Source of the DNA: Streptomyces griseicoloratus | GTDB lineage: Bacteria; Actinomycetota; Actinomycetes; Streptomycetales; Streptomycetaceae | Assembly: GCF_014534645.1 (NCBI RefSeq) | Contig: NZ_JACVQF010000222.1 | Span: 1-64,000 of the forward strand | DNA: 64,000 nucleotides | Direction of reading: 5' to 3' | Shown here: positions 8,572 through 16,088 of the stretch, piece by piece | Layout of the letters: each line of letters opens with the position of its first letter | Position numbering within the stretch: position 1 is the stretch's first letter | The notes under the pieces: generated by a model | Told to the model about the DNA's origin: nothing | Database searches by the model: none | Seen by the model: only the letters and a program-made list of their open reading frames with translations | Position numbers and translations under genes: made by a program

Positions 8572-9243
8572 TCAGCGGAAGTCGACGTCGCTGCACAGGA
8601 AGTAGGTCTGGTCCATGTGCGACGCCTGCCAGATCGTGTAGACGACGTGCCGGCCGCTCAGGCCCGAGGTGCTCACCGGGATCTCGTAGTTCTGACTGGG
8701 CGCGTAGCGGCCGGTGCGCGCGACCAGCTGGAGGTCGTCCCAGCCCAGGGCCTGTGTGGCGGGGTCGAAGCCCTGCCGGGTGACGTAGACCAGGAAGTAG
8801 TCGGCACCGTGACTGGCCTGGTCGTAGAGCTTGACGGTGAAGTCGTCGCCGACCTGCGTGGTCTTCCAGGCGCCCACGGCGTCCAGGGAGTTGTAGCGGC
8901 CGCCCTCGGTCCGGCCGCCGCTGCACAGCTGGCCGTCGGGGACGACGGCCTGGAAGTTGCCCGCGGAACCGTTGCGGTACAGGCCGTTCCAGTTCCACAT
9001 GGCGTTGGGGTTGTCCTGCCAGGCCTGCCAGCACATGGGGTCCTGCTGGGCCATCGCGGGGTTCTGGAAGTCGCTGCCCCAGCGCAGCCAGCAGCCGTAG
9101 TTGCGGGAGGCGGGGTCGACGACGGAGCCGTGCGCGACGGCGGTGCCGCTCCACGGGATCAGGGTGAGCAGGGCCGCGGCCAGGGCGCTCAGGACGAGAG
9201 TCGCACGACGACGCCGCCCGTTGACGCGATCATGACAAGCCAT
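8572..9243 (-). CDS. secreted AA10 lytic polysaccharide monooxygenase
   Basis: A 223-aa secreted copper enzyme that oxidatively cleaves crystalline cellulose or chitin. The signal peptide (residues 1-37, ending GTAVA) leaves His38 as the mature N-terminus, which together with His209 (QASHMDQTYF) forms the copper histidine brace; Phe222 is the usual axial residue. The mature chain is about 186 aa, one AA10 domain with no carbohydrate-binding module. ATG 9243 follows the ribosome-binding site GGAAGGATT. A perfect CebR-type operator lies 43 bp upstream, so cellulose or cello-oligosaccharide is the likelier target, though chitin cannot be excluded. Confidence 0.92.
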   Translation of the reverse strand: MACHDRVNGRRRRATLVLSALAAALLTLIPWSGTAVAHGSVVDPASRNYGCWLRWGSDFQNPAMAQQDPMCWQAWQDNPNAMWNWNGLYRNGSAGNFQAVVPDGQLCSGGRTEGGRYNSLDAVGAWKTTQVGDDFTVKLYDQASHGADYFLVYVTRQGFDPATQALGWDDLQLVARTGRYAPSQNYEIPVSTSGLSGRHVVYTIWQASHMDQTYFLCSDVDFR

Positions 9244-9285
9244 GAAGACCGGAATCCTTCCTTCGCGTGGGGGGATCTCAGACGG

Positions 9286-9299
9286 TGGGAGCGCTCCCA
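9286..9299. promoter_or_regulatory. CebR-type operator (TGGGAGCGCTCCCA)
   Basis: This perfect 14-bp palindrome is identical to the CebR consensus of Streptomyces, where CebR represses cellulase and cello-oligosaccharide uptake genes until cellobiose/cellotriose binds. It lies 43-56 bp before the LPMO start, just downstream of a possible -10 (TATGCC on the minus strand). cebR itself is not in the window. Confidence 0.9.
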
Positions 9300-9390
9300 G
9301 GCATAGGCTGCAACCGACGAAACAGAACGGCAACATTCGATTGCGCCAGTTCCCCTTCGACGGTGGCCGGTTCCCTGCGTTGGGCACGAC

Positions 9391-9418
9391 GGCGGGCGGG
9401 GACCCCGCCCCGCCCGCC
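9391..9418 (-). terminator. terminator after DUF1996 gene
   Basis: An 11-bp perfect stem (GGCGGGCGGGG/CCCCGCCCGCC) with a 6-nt loop lies 35 bp beyond the stop of the wall-anchored protein gene. Confidence 0.7.
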
Positions 9419-9452
9419 CGTCGTCAGGGTGTCGACAGTGTCGCCGGGGACG

Positions 9453-11471
9453 TCACCCCGTACGCCGCCTGGACCGGAAGAGCACCAGACAGCCGACGGC
9501 GACCAGGACTCCGCCGGCCGCGGCCGGCCACAGGCCGAGACCCGAGCCCGTCTCGGCGAGCCCGCCCCGCGTCGCCTGCGGTTCGGACGCCGGGGCGGCG
9601 GCCGCGGCGTCGGCGTCCGGTGTGACCTCGGGCGCGGTGGTGGCGGCCGCCTTCGGTGCGGGGCCGCCGGAGGCGTTCTGCTGGGGCTGTGCCGGGGGTG
9701 GGGGGTTCTCGGTGGTCTCGGCTGTGTCGCCGTTGTCCTTGTTCTGGTCGTCGTCCCTGTTCTCGCCGTTGTTCTCGTTCTCGCCGTTGTCCACTCCGGG
9801 TCGGCCGTTCTGGCCGTTCTGGCCGTCCTGGCCGCTGCCGCCGTCCGGGGTCTCGGAGGCGTCGGGGGTCTCGGAGACGTCGGGGCTCTCGGGTGCGGGG
9901 GTCTGCGTCGGCTGCTCCTGCGGGTTCTCGCCCTCGCCCTCGCTCTCGCCGGGGTCCGGTGCGGGAGGCGCACCCGCTCCGCACTCCCGGCCGCTGTTGA
10001 TGCAGTCGACCATCTCCCGCATCAGGTCCTCGTCGAAGACGTTGATGAAGTCGCTGTGGTCCGTGACCGGCTTGTGCAGCTGCTCGGGGAAGGAGTCCAC
10101 GGCGAACAGCGGCGTGGTCCTGCCCCCGTCCCGGAGGCTGGGCGCGTCGACGTCGTACACGATGCGCTGCACGAGCCTCGGGATGGGCCGGAACCCGTCG
10201 GGGCAACTGCCGTCGGCGGCGGCGAAGGCCACGTGGGTGCGGTGGTTGGCGCTGTCGGTGTTCCGGCCGTCCCAGCAGCTCTGGAAGGTGAAGGTGCGCA
10301 CCACGTCGCTGCCGGCCGGGCAGAGCGGGTACTTGTCCTTCAGCTGCCGGTCCTCGAAGCCGGTGCAGCTCCAGGAGGCGTTCGCGTTGGCGGTGCCGTT
10401 GACGAACGCCTTGGCATCGCCGGTGATGATGCGCAGCAGCCGCGGCATGGCGGTGACCTCGCCGCGCTCGTTGCCCACGAACGTCAGCGTCACCTCGGCC
10501 GGGGTGACGATCTCGCCGGCGTTGCCCTCGATGCCGCCGCCGGGTGACTCGGCGTCCTGTTCACGGGTGCCGTTCTGGAGGCGCAGCACGGGCCAGTAGT
10601 AGGACGACTTGTCGCGCTGGTCGGCGCAGCTGGTGTCGGCGGCGGCCAGGTCGTCGTCGCCGGCGAAGGCGTTGTTGGCCTGGTTGCCGACGTAGTCGTG
10701 GAAGTGGTGGGCTCCGTTGGTGACGCCGGGGGCGGCGATGACGTTGTCGGAGTTGAACAGACCCTCCGCGTTGACACCGCAGCTGGTGGTGAAGGTGCCG
10801 CGCGAGGCGTCCGCCGCCTCGCGCGCGCCGGCCGCTTCGGGCCGGACGGTGGTGATGTCGGCGTAGTCCCCGGCGACGGGCCCGTTGCCGGCCTGTCCGC
10901 CGTTGCCCGGCTGCCCGGCGTCGGCCCCGTCGTCCGACTTCCCCTCGCCGCCGCTCGGTCGGCCGGCCCCGTCCTGGCCGCCGTCCGTCGTCCCGGCGTC
11001 CTCGGTGGTGACCTCGACGCGGCGCAGCGAGCAGTCCGCCAGGGCTTCGAGGCCCTCAGGACGGTCACCGGCGCGGTCGATCGCGGCCGTGATGCGTTCG
11101 ATGGTGGCGGCCCGTTCCTTCGCCAACGGGTCGAGCAGGGCGCTCTCGTCGAGGGTCCCGTCGTCCGCGGCGCGGGCCGTCTCCTGGAGTTGGCGGTAGG
11201 CCGCGGCGATCTGCTCGTCCAGGCGGGCGAGTTCGGTGTCGACGTCGGACCTGGCCTGCTCCGGGACGGTCGTCAGCCGCTCGCTCGGATCGGGGCAGTC
11301 GACGGTGGCCGCGACGCCGGAGGTGCCCAGCGGGACGGGGTCGTTCGGAGGTGCCGTCGCTGAGGCGTACACGTTGACGGCGACCAGGCCGCCGCCGCCC
11401 AGTATCAGCGCGGCGGCCGCGAAGGTCGCGCGTCGGGCGCCCGTCGGGCGTCTGCGCCTGTTGTGTCCCAA
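9453..11471 (-). CDS. cell-wall-anchored DUF1996 protein (sortase substrate)
   Basis: A 672-aa exported protein. An N-terminal signal anchor (about residues 10-35) precedes an Asp/Glu-rich helical region with LDEQIAAAYRQLQETAR, a low-complexity Gly/Asp linker, then a DUF1996 domain (about 220-500) with the family signature HHFHDYVGNQ. A Pro/Thr/Glu/Asn-rich spacer leads to LAETG (residues 638-642), a hydrophobic segment and RSRRRTG: a class-E sorting signal. It should be covalently attached to peptidoglycan. TTG 11471 is supported by GTAGGAG six bases upstream. DUF1996 has no settled function but occurs near carbohydrate-active enzymes. Confidence 0.82.
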   Translation of the reverse strand: MGHNRRRRPTGARRATFAAAALILGGGGLVAVNVYASATAPPNDPVPLGTSGVAATVDCPDPSERLTTVPEQARSDVDTELARLDEQIAAAYRQLQETARAADDGTLDESALLDPLAKERAATIERITAAIDRAGDRPEGLEALADCSLRRVEVTTEDAGTTDGGQDGAGRPSGGEGKSDDGADAGQPGNGGQAGNGPVAGDYADITTVRPEAAGAREAADASRGTFTTSCGVNAEGLFNSDNVIAAPGVTNGAHHFHDYVGNQANNAFAGDDDLAAADTSCADQRDKSSYYWPVLRLQNGTREQDAESPGGGIEGNAGEIVTPAEVTLTFVGNERGEVTAMPRLLRIITGDAKAFVNGTANANASWSCTGFEDRQLKDKYPLCPAGSDVVRTFTFQSCWDGRNTDSANHRTHVAFAAADGSCPDGFRPIPRLVQRIVYDVDAPSLRDGGRTTPLFAVDSFPEQLHKPVTDHSDFINVFDEDLMREMVDCINSGRECGAGAPPAPDPGESEGEGENPQEQPTQTPAPESPDVSETPDASETPDGGSGQDGQNGQNGRPGVDNGENENNGENRDDDQNKDNGDTAETTENPPPPAQPQQNASGGPAPKAAATTAPEVTPDADAAAAAPASEPQATRGGLAETGSGLGLWPAAAGGVLVAVGCLVLFRSRRRTG

Positions 11472-11511
11472 GGCGTGCTCCTACGTCATGGCGGACTCGG
11501 GCAAGGAAAAT

Positions 11512-11537
11512 CCCCCGGCTCCATACGGAACCGGGGG
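11512..11537. other. hairpin in divergent intergenic region
   Basis: CCCCCGG-C-TCC and GGA-A-CCGGGGG pair around a short ATAC loop, 41 bp before the DUF1996 start. It could be a 5'-leader structure or a transcription barrier; the role is unknown. The remaining bases to 11742 show nothing else. Confidence 0.4.
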
Positions 11538-11742
11538 CCGGAGCGTTCAACCGCCCCGCGGATTGCCGGAAACCCCTCACCTCACGTACGCGCCGCGACC
11601 CCACTGTCCGGGTACCGGTCCTCCCGCGGGACCGCGGCCGGCAGCAGCCGGGCGCGGTCGTTTGGCGGCCGTGGCCGGGGAACCCGGCTCCCAGTCGTGC
11701 ACGCGCGCGTACCACCGCGCCCAGGCCGAGGGAGTCCCCCGC

Positions 11743-12195
11743 ATGCGCTCAGTCACCAAGGGCCTGCTCGCCGGAGCCGCCGGCACCGCCGCGCTGAACC
11801 TCACCACCTACGGCGACATGCTGCTGCGCGGCCGCTCGTCCAGCGACACGCCGGCCCAGGTGGCGGGCCGGCTGGCCGACCGGGCCGGTGTCGGACTGGG
11901 TGAGGAGGCGTCGAAGTCCAACCGCGAACAGGCCGCCGGCGCGCTCCTCGGCTACGTCACCGGCCTCGGGGTCGGCGTGGCGTACGGGCTGCTGCGGCGC
12001 GGGCGCGGACCGCTGCCCGAGTGGGCGGCCGGGCCGGTGCTCGGCGCCGCGGCCATGGCGGGCAGCGACGTGCCGGCCGCCGCGCTCGGGGTGACCGACC
12101 CCACCCGGTGGGACCGCACGTCGTGGGTGTCGGACGCCGTCCCGCACCTGGTGTACGGCTTCACGACCGCGTCGGTGTACCGGGCGCTGCGCTGA
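11743..12195 (+). CDS. small predicted membrane protein, unknown function
   Basis: A 150-aa protein with Gly/Ala-rich hydrophobic segments near residues 5-22, 65-85, 93-112 and 130-147, probably spanning the membrane. The soluble loop (residues 28-62) carries SSSDTPAQVAGRLADRAG. ATG 11743 has a strong ribosome-binding site (GAGGGAG). It resembles conserved actinomycete proteins lacking an assigned role. It is divergent from the DUF1996 gene and precedes a methyltransferase gene by 119 bp. Confidence 0.65.
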   Translation: MRSVTKGLLAGAAGTAALNLTTYGDMLLRGRSSSDTPAQVAGRLADRAGVGLGEEASKSNREQAAGALLGYVTGLGVGVAYGLLRRGRGPLPEWAAGPVLGAAAMAGSDVPAAALGVTDPTRWDRTSWVSDAVPHLVYGFTTASVYRALR

Positions 12196-12271
12196 CCCGG
12201 TCACCGGCGGGTGCTCTTGTCGGCGGCCCGCCCGCGGTGGAACGATGCGGCGGTGCCCGGACCCGGACCAA

Positions 12272-12294
12272 GGCACCGGCACCGGCACCGGCAC
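12272..12294. repeat. GGCACC hexanucleotide microsatellite
   Basis: Three perfect GGCACC units plus a partial fourth lie in the untranslated DNA before the methyltransferase start. The same unit recurs five times inside gvpL (16565-16594). Confidence 0.6.
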
Positions 12295-12314
12295 ACCCCA
12301 CCGGAGGAGGCGTC

Positions 12315-12968
12315 GTGACCGACGAGGAGCACCGGCCGCAGGCCGCCGCCGTGTTCGACGCGCTGGGCGCCGCCTACGAGAAGGCGTTCGCGGATTCCGA
12401 GGCGCACCGGCGCTCGCTGGAGTGGCTGCTCGGGCGGCTCGCGCCGGGCAGCCGGGTGCTGGACGTGGGCAGCGGCACCGGGCGGCCCACCGCCGCGACC
12501 CTCGCGGAGGCCGGCCACGACGTGCTGGGCATCGACGTCTCCCCCGTCATGGTGGACCTCGCCGCCCGGCAGGTGCCCGCCGCTTCCTTCCGCCGCGCCG
12601 ACATCCGCGACACACCGCTCGAGGACGGCTCCTTCGACGCGGTGTGCGTGTACTTCTCGCTGCTCCAGATGGACCGTCGCGAGCAGGCCGAGGTCGTACG
12701 GCGACTGGCGCGGGCGCTGAAGCCCGGGGGGCATCTGGTCCTGGCCACGGTGCCGCTGGACGTCGAGGGCGTCGAGGGTCTGTTCATGGGGCAGCCCGTG
12801 CGCGTGACCAGCTTCGCCACGCCGGACCTGACCGGCCTGGTCCACGGGGCCGGCCTGGAGGTGCTGGACCGGGAGGAGCTGCTGTTCACTCCCGCCCACC
12901 CGGACGCCGTGCCGGAACCGCACGTCTTCCTGCACTGCCGGCGCCGGTTCGCGGCACCGCACGCCTGA
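12315..12968 (+). CDS. class I SAM-dependent methyltransferase
   Basis: A 217-aa Rossmann-fold methyltransferase. Motif I is VLDVGSGTGRPTA (about residues 48-60), motif II ends in GIDVSPVMVDLA, and the post-I region RRADIRDTPLEDGSFDAVCV is followed by LKPGGHLVLATV, as in the Methyltransf_11/25 families. GTG 12315 has a good ribosome-binding site (GGAGGAGG). The substrate is not evident. It stands alone, with a hairpin (12995-13017) separating it from the gas vesicle operon. Confidence 0.82.
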   Translation: MTDEEHRPQAAAVFDALGAAYEKAFADSEAHRRSLEWLLGRLAPGSRVLDVGSGTGRPTAATLAEAGHDVLGIDVSPVMVDLAARQVPAASFRRADIRDTPLEDGSFDAVCVYFSLLQMDRREQAEVVRRLARALKPGGHLVLATVPLDVEGVEGLFMGQPVRVTSFATPDLTGLVHGAGLEVLDREELLFTPAHPDAVPEPHVFLHCRRRFAAPHA

Positions 12969-12994
12969 CCCCGGCCACGTACCCGGGGCGTGGT

Positions 12995-13017
12995 GCCGGC
13001 CGCCGTGCGCGGCCGGC
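12995..13017 (+). terminator. hairpin before gas vesicle operon
   Basis: A 9-bp perfect stem (GCCGGCCGC/GCGGCCGGC) with a 5-nt loop lies 27 bp after the methyltransferase stop. Confidence 0.5.
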
Positions 13018-13081
13018 CACCGCAGCCCGTATGGGGTAACAGCACACGCGCCGAACGGGCCGCGCGGCCAGAGTGGTCAGC

Positions 13082-13399
13082 ATGACAGAACCTGGCGAGC
13101 GGCGGCGCGGCACGACTTCCCCCACCTCGCGCGGGCCTGCCGTGCGCAGCGCCCGGGACGCCGCCCGGCGCGCCGCGGACGGGTTGTCCGAACTCGTCCG
13201 TCACCGCATGGAGGGTGTCTCGGCGGTGTGCCGCAGCGAGGACGACGGCTGGATCGTCAACGTGGACGTGCTGGAACTGGCGCGCATCCCGGACACCACC
13301 AGTCTGCTCGCCACCTACGAGGTCGAACTGGACCCGGAGGGCGATCTGCTGCAGTACCGCCGGATCGCCCGCTACCGGCGCGGTGCCCAGGACCAGTGA
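13082..13399 (+). CDS. gvpO: gas vesicle protein GvpO
   Basis: A 105-aa GvpO-family protein, first gene of the operon. After a basic, disordered 30-residue N-terminus it has the GvpO domain: GWIVNVDVLELARIPDTTS followed by LLATYEVELDPEGDLLQYRRIARY. GvpO is essential for vesicle formation in haloarchaea and leads the Streptomyces clusters. ATG 13082 is chosen; the ribosome-binding site is weak. A GGGGTAAC element at 13033-13040 resembles a stress-sigma -10 but no convincing -35 partner is visible. Confidence 0.85.
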   Translation: MTEPGERRRGTTSPTSRGPAVRSARDAARRAADGLSELVRHRMEGVSAVCRSEDDGWIVNVDVLELARIPDTTSLLATYEVELDPEGDLLQYRRIARYRRGAQDQ

Positions 13400-13433
13400 C
13401 CGGCCCCCGAGCCCCGCTCCCGGAAGGACCGCC

Positions 13434-13946
13434 GTGATCACCTACGACGACGACATAGTCTGCGCGCCCCGCGCCGGAACCCTTTACGACGTACTCGACC
13501 TCATCCTCGACCGCGGCATGGTGATCGACGTCTTCGTGCGCGTCTCCCTGGTCGGCATCGAGATCCTCAAGGTGGACGCCCGGATCGTCGTCGCCAGCGT
13601 CGACACGTATCTGCGGTTCGCCGAGGCCTGCAACCGCCTCGACCTGGAGCACGACGTGCGCTCCAAGACCGTTCCCGAACTGTTCGGCGGCCCGGTCGCC
13701 ACGACCCTGGGCAGGGCCGGCGCCAGGCGCACGGCGCGCTCCCTGACCGACAAGGTGCGGGACCTGCTCACCCCCGAGGAGGAGCGGGAGGAGCCCGCGC
13801 GCCGCACCGGCGCCCGCGAGGAGCGCGGCCGGAGCCCCCAGCGGCCCCGGACCCGGCCGGCCGAGCACCCCCGCCACGAGCACCCCCGCCACGAGGAAGA
13901 CCGGCCGCGCCCGCGCCCACGCCGGCGCCAGGAGACGGAGGAATGA
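13434..13946 (+). CDS. gvpA: gas vesicle structural protein GvpA, extended C-terminus
   Basis: A 170-aa GvpA-family protein. Residues 10-70 carry the conserved shell-protein core (LYDVLDLILDRGMVIDVFVR, then VGIEILKVDARIVVASVDTY). Canonical GvpA is about 70-75 aa; here about 95 further residues form a charged Arg/Glu/Pro/His tail with HPRHEHPRHE (tandem at DNA level). GTG 13434 follows GGAAGGA. The stop overlaps the gvpF start by four bases. The core supports the main shell-protein role, but the tail may project from the wall and is unlike textbook GvpA. Confidence 0.85.
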   Translation: MITYDDDIVCAPRAGTLYDVLDLILDRGMVIDVFVRVSLVGIEILKVDARIVVASVDTYLRFAEACNRLDLEHDVRSKTVPELFGGPVATTLGRAGARRTARSLTDKVRDLLTPEEEREEPARRTGAREERGRSPQRPRTRPAEHPRHEHPRHEEDRPRPRPRRRQETEE

Positions 13947-14716
13947 CCGTGCCCACAGCCACCGGCACCACCACTGCCGGCACCACCGCCCTCGACGCCC
14001 TGTACGTCTACGGCATCGTGCCCGCCGGTTCCCGTGCCCCGCGGTCCCCGGGGGTGAACGGCGCCCCGGTACGGCTGCTGACCGAGACCGGACTGTGCGC
14101 GGCGGTGTCGACGGCGCCCGTGCGGCTCCGGGCCCGGCGCCGCGACCTGATGGCCCATCAGGCGGTACTGGACGAACTGACGGCTCAAGGGCCCGTGATT
14201 CCCATGCGGTTCGCGGTCGTCTCTCCCGAAGCCGGCGTCCTGCGCTCGGAGTTGCGGACCGGCGCGGCGCACTGGGAGAAGCAGCTCGACGTCGTCCGGG
14301 GCTGTGTCGAGATGAACGTCAAGGGAACGGTCGTGCCCGGCTGTTTCGCCCAGCTGGTGCGCCGGGACGAGAAGCTCCGGGCGCTGGCCCGCCGGACCCG
14401 GCAGCGGCCGGACTACGAGGCCAACGTCCGGCTCGGCGAGGCGCTCGCCCGGGGCGTCCGCCGCGAGGCGCGGCGCGCGGCACGGGAGGTCCTGAACCAT
14501 CTCGCCCCGCTCGCCGTCCGCTCGGTGCAGGGTTCGCTCGACGACGAGCAGGTGCTGAGCACGTCGTTCCTGGTGCGCTCCGCCGACGAGCCACGCTTCC
14601 GGCAGGCGGTGGACGCCCGGGCGCGCGACGTGGGGGACCGGCTGGCCCTCAGCGTGACGGGTCCCTTGCCGTGCTACAGCTTCGTCGACCCGCGTCCCGC
14701 ACCGGCCAGGCGGTGA
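13943..14716 (+). CDS. gvpF: gas vesicle protein GvpF (GvpL/GvpF family)
   Basis: A 257-aa assembly factor. The N-terminal domain begins ALYVYGIVPAG after a Thr-rich start; MAHQAVLDELTAQGPVIPMRF (about 73-93) is the family hallmark, and the C-terminal domain ends SVTGPLPCYSFVD. GvpF binds the shell protein during assembly. The ATG overlaps the gvpA stop (ATGA), showing translational coupling. A paralogue, gvpL, lies later in the operon. Confidence 0.9.
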   Translation: MTVPTATGTTTAGTTALDALYVYGIVPAGSRAPRSPGVNGAPVRLLTETGLCAAVSTAPVRLRARRRDLMAHQAVLDELTAQGPVIPMRFAVVSPEAGVLRSELRTGAAHWEKQLDVVRGCVEMNVKGTVVPGCFAQLVRRDEKLRALARRTRQRPDYEANVRLGEALARGVRREARRAAREVLNHLAPLAVRSVQGSLDDEQVLSTSFLVRSADEPRFRQAVDARARDVGDRLALSVTGPLPCYSFVDPRPAPARR

Positions 14717-14720
14717 GGCG

Positions 14721-14981
14721 GTGGGCATCGTGAGCGGACTCCTGCTGCTGCCACTGGCCCCGGTACGCGGCACGATGTGGGTCGCCGACCACCTGCTCCA
14801 GGAGGCCCGGCGCCAGGCCCACGACCCGCGTACCGTCCACGCCCGCCTGGCGGCGCTCAACCGGGCTCTGGACGAGGGCGCCATCGGCGAGGCGGCCTTC
14901 GAGCGGGAGGAGGAGCGGCTGCTCGCGCTCCTCGAACGCCGGGCGACCACGCAGGGAAGGCATCAGGGAGGGCACCCATGA
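14721..14981 (+). CDS. gvpG: gas vesicle protein GvpG
   Basis: An 86-aa GvpG protein: a short hydrophobic start (LLLLPLAPVRGTMWVADHLL) followed by a long amphipathic, probably coiled helix (LAALNRALDEGAIGEAAFE). Length and layout match the family, a minor vesicle assembly component. GTG 14721 lies 4 bp after the gvpF stop, and the gene's TGA overlaps the next ATG. Confidence 0.88.
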   Translation: MGIVSGLLLLPLAPVRGTMWVADHLLQEARRQAHDPRTVHARLAALNRALDEGAIGEAAFEREEERLLALLERRATTQGRHQGGHP

Positions 14982-15688
14982 ACGACAACAGAGCGGCCCT
15001 GACGGCGGCCGTGGCCGGCGGGTACTTCCTGGGCCGCAGGCGGAAGGCCACACTGGCCATCGTGGTCGGCGCCTGGCTGGCGGGCCGCCGTCTCGGCCTC
15101 TCCCCCGGCGACATGCTGTCCCAGGGACTGGGCAGGCTCCGGACACCTCAGTTCCAGGACCTGACGGACCAGGTGCGCGGCGAGCTGCTGACCGCCGGAC
15201 GCGAGGCCTTCGCCGCCGCCGCGAACCGCCGCCTCACCGGCTTCGCCGACGCCCTCCGCGACCGGACGGACGCACTCAAGGGCACGAGCCGTCGCGACGG
15301 TGAGGAGTACTACGAGGACTACGAGGGCTACGAGGACGACGAGGACGGCAGGGAGTACGCGGACGACAGGGACAGGGAGTACGCGGAGTACGACGACACG
15401 GGGTACGACGACCGGTACTACGACGACGACTCGGACGGCTACCGCTACGAGGACGAGGAAGGTTACCCCGAGGACGAGGCGGGCGCGGACGAGGAGGAGG
15501 ACGCCGGGCCCGCACCCGAGCCGCTCCGGAACCCGCCTGCGCGCAAAGCCGCACCCGGCCCACCGGCGAAGAAGACCGCCGTGAAGAAGACGGCCGCGAA
15601 GAAGGTCCCCGCCAAGAAGGCCGCTGCGAAGAAGGCCGCCCCGGCGAAGCGGACCACGGGGCGTCCGGACTCAGGTGGTCGCGGATGA
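14978..15688 (+). CDS. gas vesicle operon protein at gvpY/gvpZ position; acidic-Tyr region and Lys/Ala tail
   Basis: A 236-aa three-part protein. Residues 1-100 form a conserved head with AVAGGYFLGRRRKATLAIVV, a hydrophobic segment, and RGELLTAGREAFAAAANRR. Residues 108-175 are an extreme Asp/Glu/Tyr-rich stretch. The C-terminal 45 residues are histone-H1-like (repeats such as AKKTAVKK and AAKKAAPAK). Such proteins are often labelled DNA primase in databases, which nothing here supports. By operon position it corresponds to the actinomycete-specific gvpY/gvpZ genes. ATGA overlap with gvpG. Confidence 0.7.
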   Translation: MNDNRAALTAAVAGGYFLGRRRKATLAIVVGAWLAGRRLGLSPGDMLSQGLGRLRTPQFQDLTDQVRGELLTAGREAFAAAANRRLTGFADALRDRTDALKGTSRRDGEEYYEDYEGYEDDEDGREYADDRDREYAEYDDTGYDDRYYDDDSDGYRYEDEEGYPEDEAGADEEEDAGPAPEPLRNPPARKAAPGPPAKKTAVKKTAAKKVPAKKAAAKKAAPAKRTTGRPDSGGRG

Positions 15689-15747
15689 CGACCACCCAGG
15701 ACATCCGCGTCCGCGACGACCACTCCACCCCGGGGAGCGCCCTGTGA
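15685..15747 (+). CDS. possible 20-aa coupling ORF between gvpY/Z and gvpJ
   Basis: An ATG overlapping the upstream TGA opens a 20-codon frame (starts MTTTQDIRVRDD, ends PGSAL) whose TGA exactly overlaps the gvpJ GTG (GTGA at 15744-15747). It therefore bridges the only apparent gap in a fully overlapped operon. It may be a real micro-ORF keeping ribosomes coupled, a remnant of gvpZ, or chance. Confidence 0.3.
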   Translation: MTTTQDIRVRDDHSTPGSAL

Positions 15748-16088
15748 CGGACATCGAGCGCGGCTACTCCGGCCTGGAACCGCAGCCCTACGCGCCCGTC
15801 ACCGGCAATCTCGCGGACCTGCTCGAACGGGTCCTCGACAAGGGCATCGTCATCGCGGGCGACATCAAGATCGACCTGCTCGACATCGAACTGCTCACCA
15901 TCCGGCTGCGCCTGTTCATCGCCTCGGTGGACACCGCCAAGAAGGCCGGCATCGACTGGTGGGAGACGGACCCGGCCCTCTCCACGCGGGCCGCCCGGGA
16001 CGCGCTGGCGGAGGAGAACGCGCGTCTGCGGGCCCGGCTCGACGATCTGGAGGGCGCCGCCGACGAGACGGTGGAGGCGGTCCGGTGA
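15744..16088 (+). CDS. gvpJ: gas vesicle protein GvpJ (GvpA-like)
   Basis: A 114-aa minor shell protein. The GvpA-like core (about residues 20-75) reads NLADLLERVLDKGIVIAGD then IKIDLLDIELLTIRLRLFIASVDTA, with the KKAGIDWW extension typical of GvpJ, followed by a coiled helix (LAEENARLRARLDDLEGA). Minor GvpA-like proteins are thought to nucleate or cap the vesicle. GTG 15744 overlaps the preceding 20-aa frame; its own stop overlaps gvpL. Confidence 0.88.
   Translation: MTDIERGYSGLEPQPYAPVTGNLADLLERVLDKGIVIAGDIKIDLLDIELLTIRLRLFIASVDTAKKAGIDWWETDPALSTRAARDALAEENARLRARLDDLEGAADETVEAVR

Noticed and set aside
12272-12294. GGCACC repeats as a CRISPR-like or phase-variation element
   Set aside because: Too short, 6-bp unit without spacers and outside any coding region; only a microsatellite.
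13033-13040. SigB promoter before gvpO
   Set aside because: GGGGTAAC looks like a -10 but no GNNT -35 at 14-16 bp is convincing.
14978-15688. DNA primase annotation for the Lys-rich gas vesicle operon protein
   Set aside because: No TOPRIM or zinc-ribbon motif; the label commonly arises from the low-complexity AKK tail.
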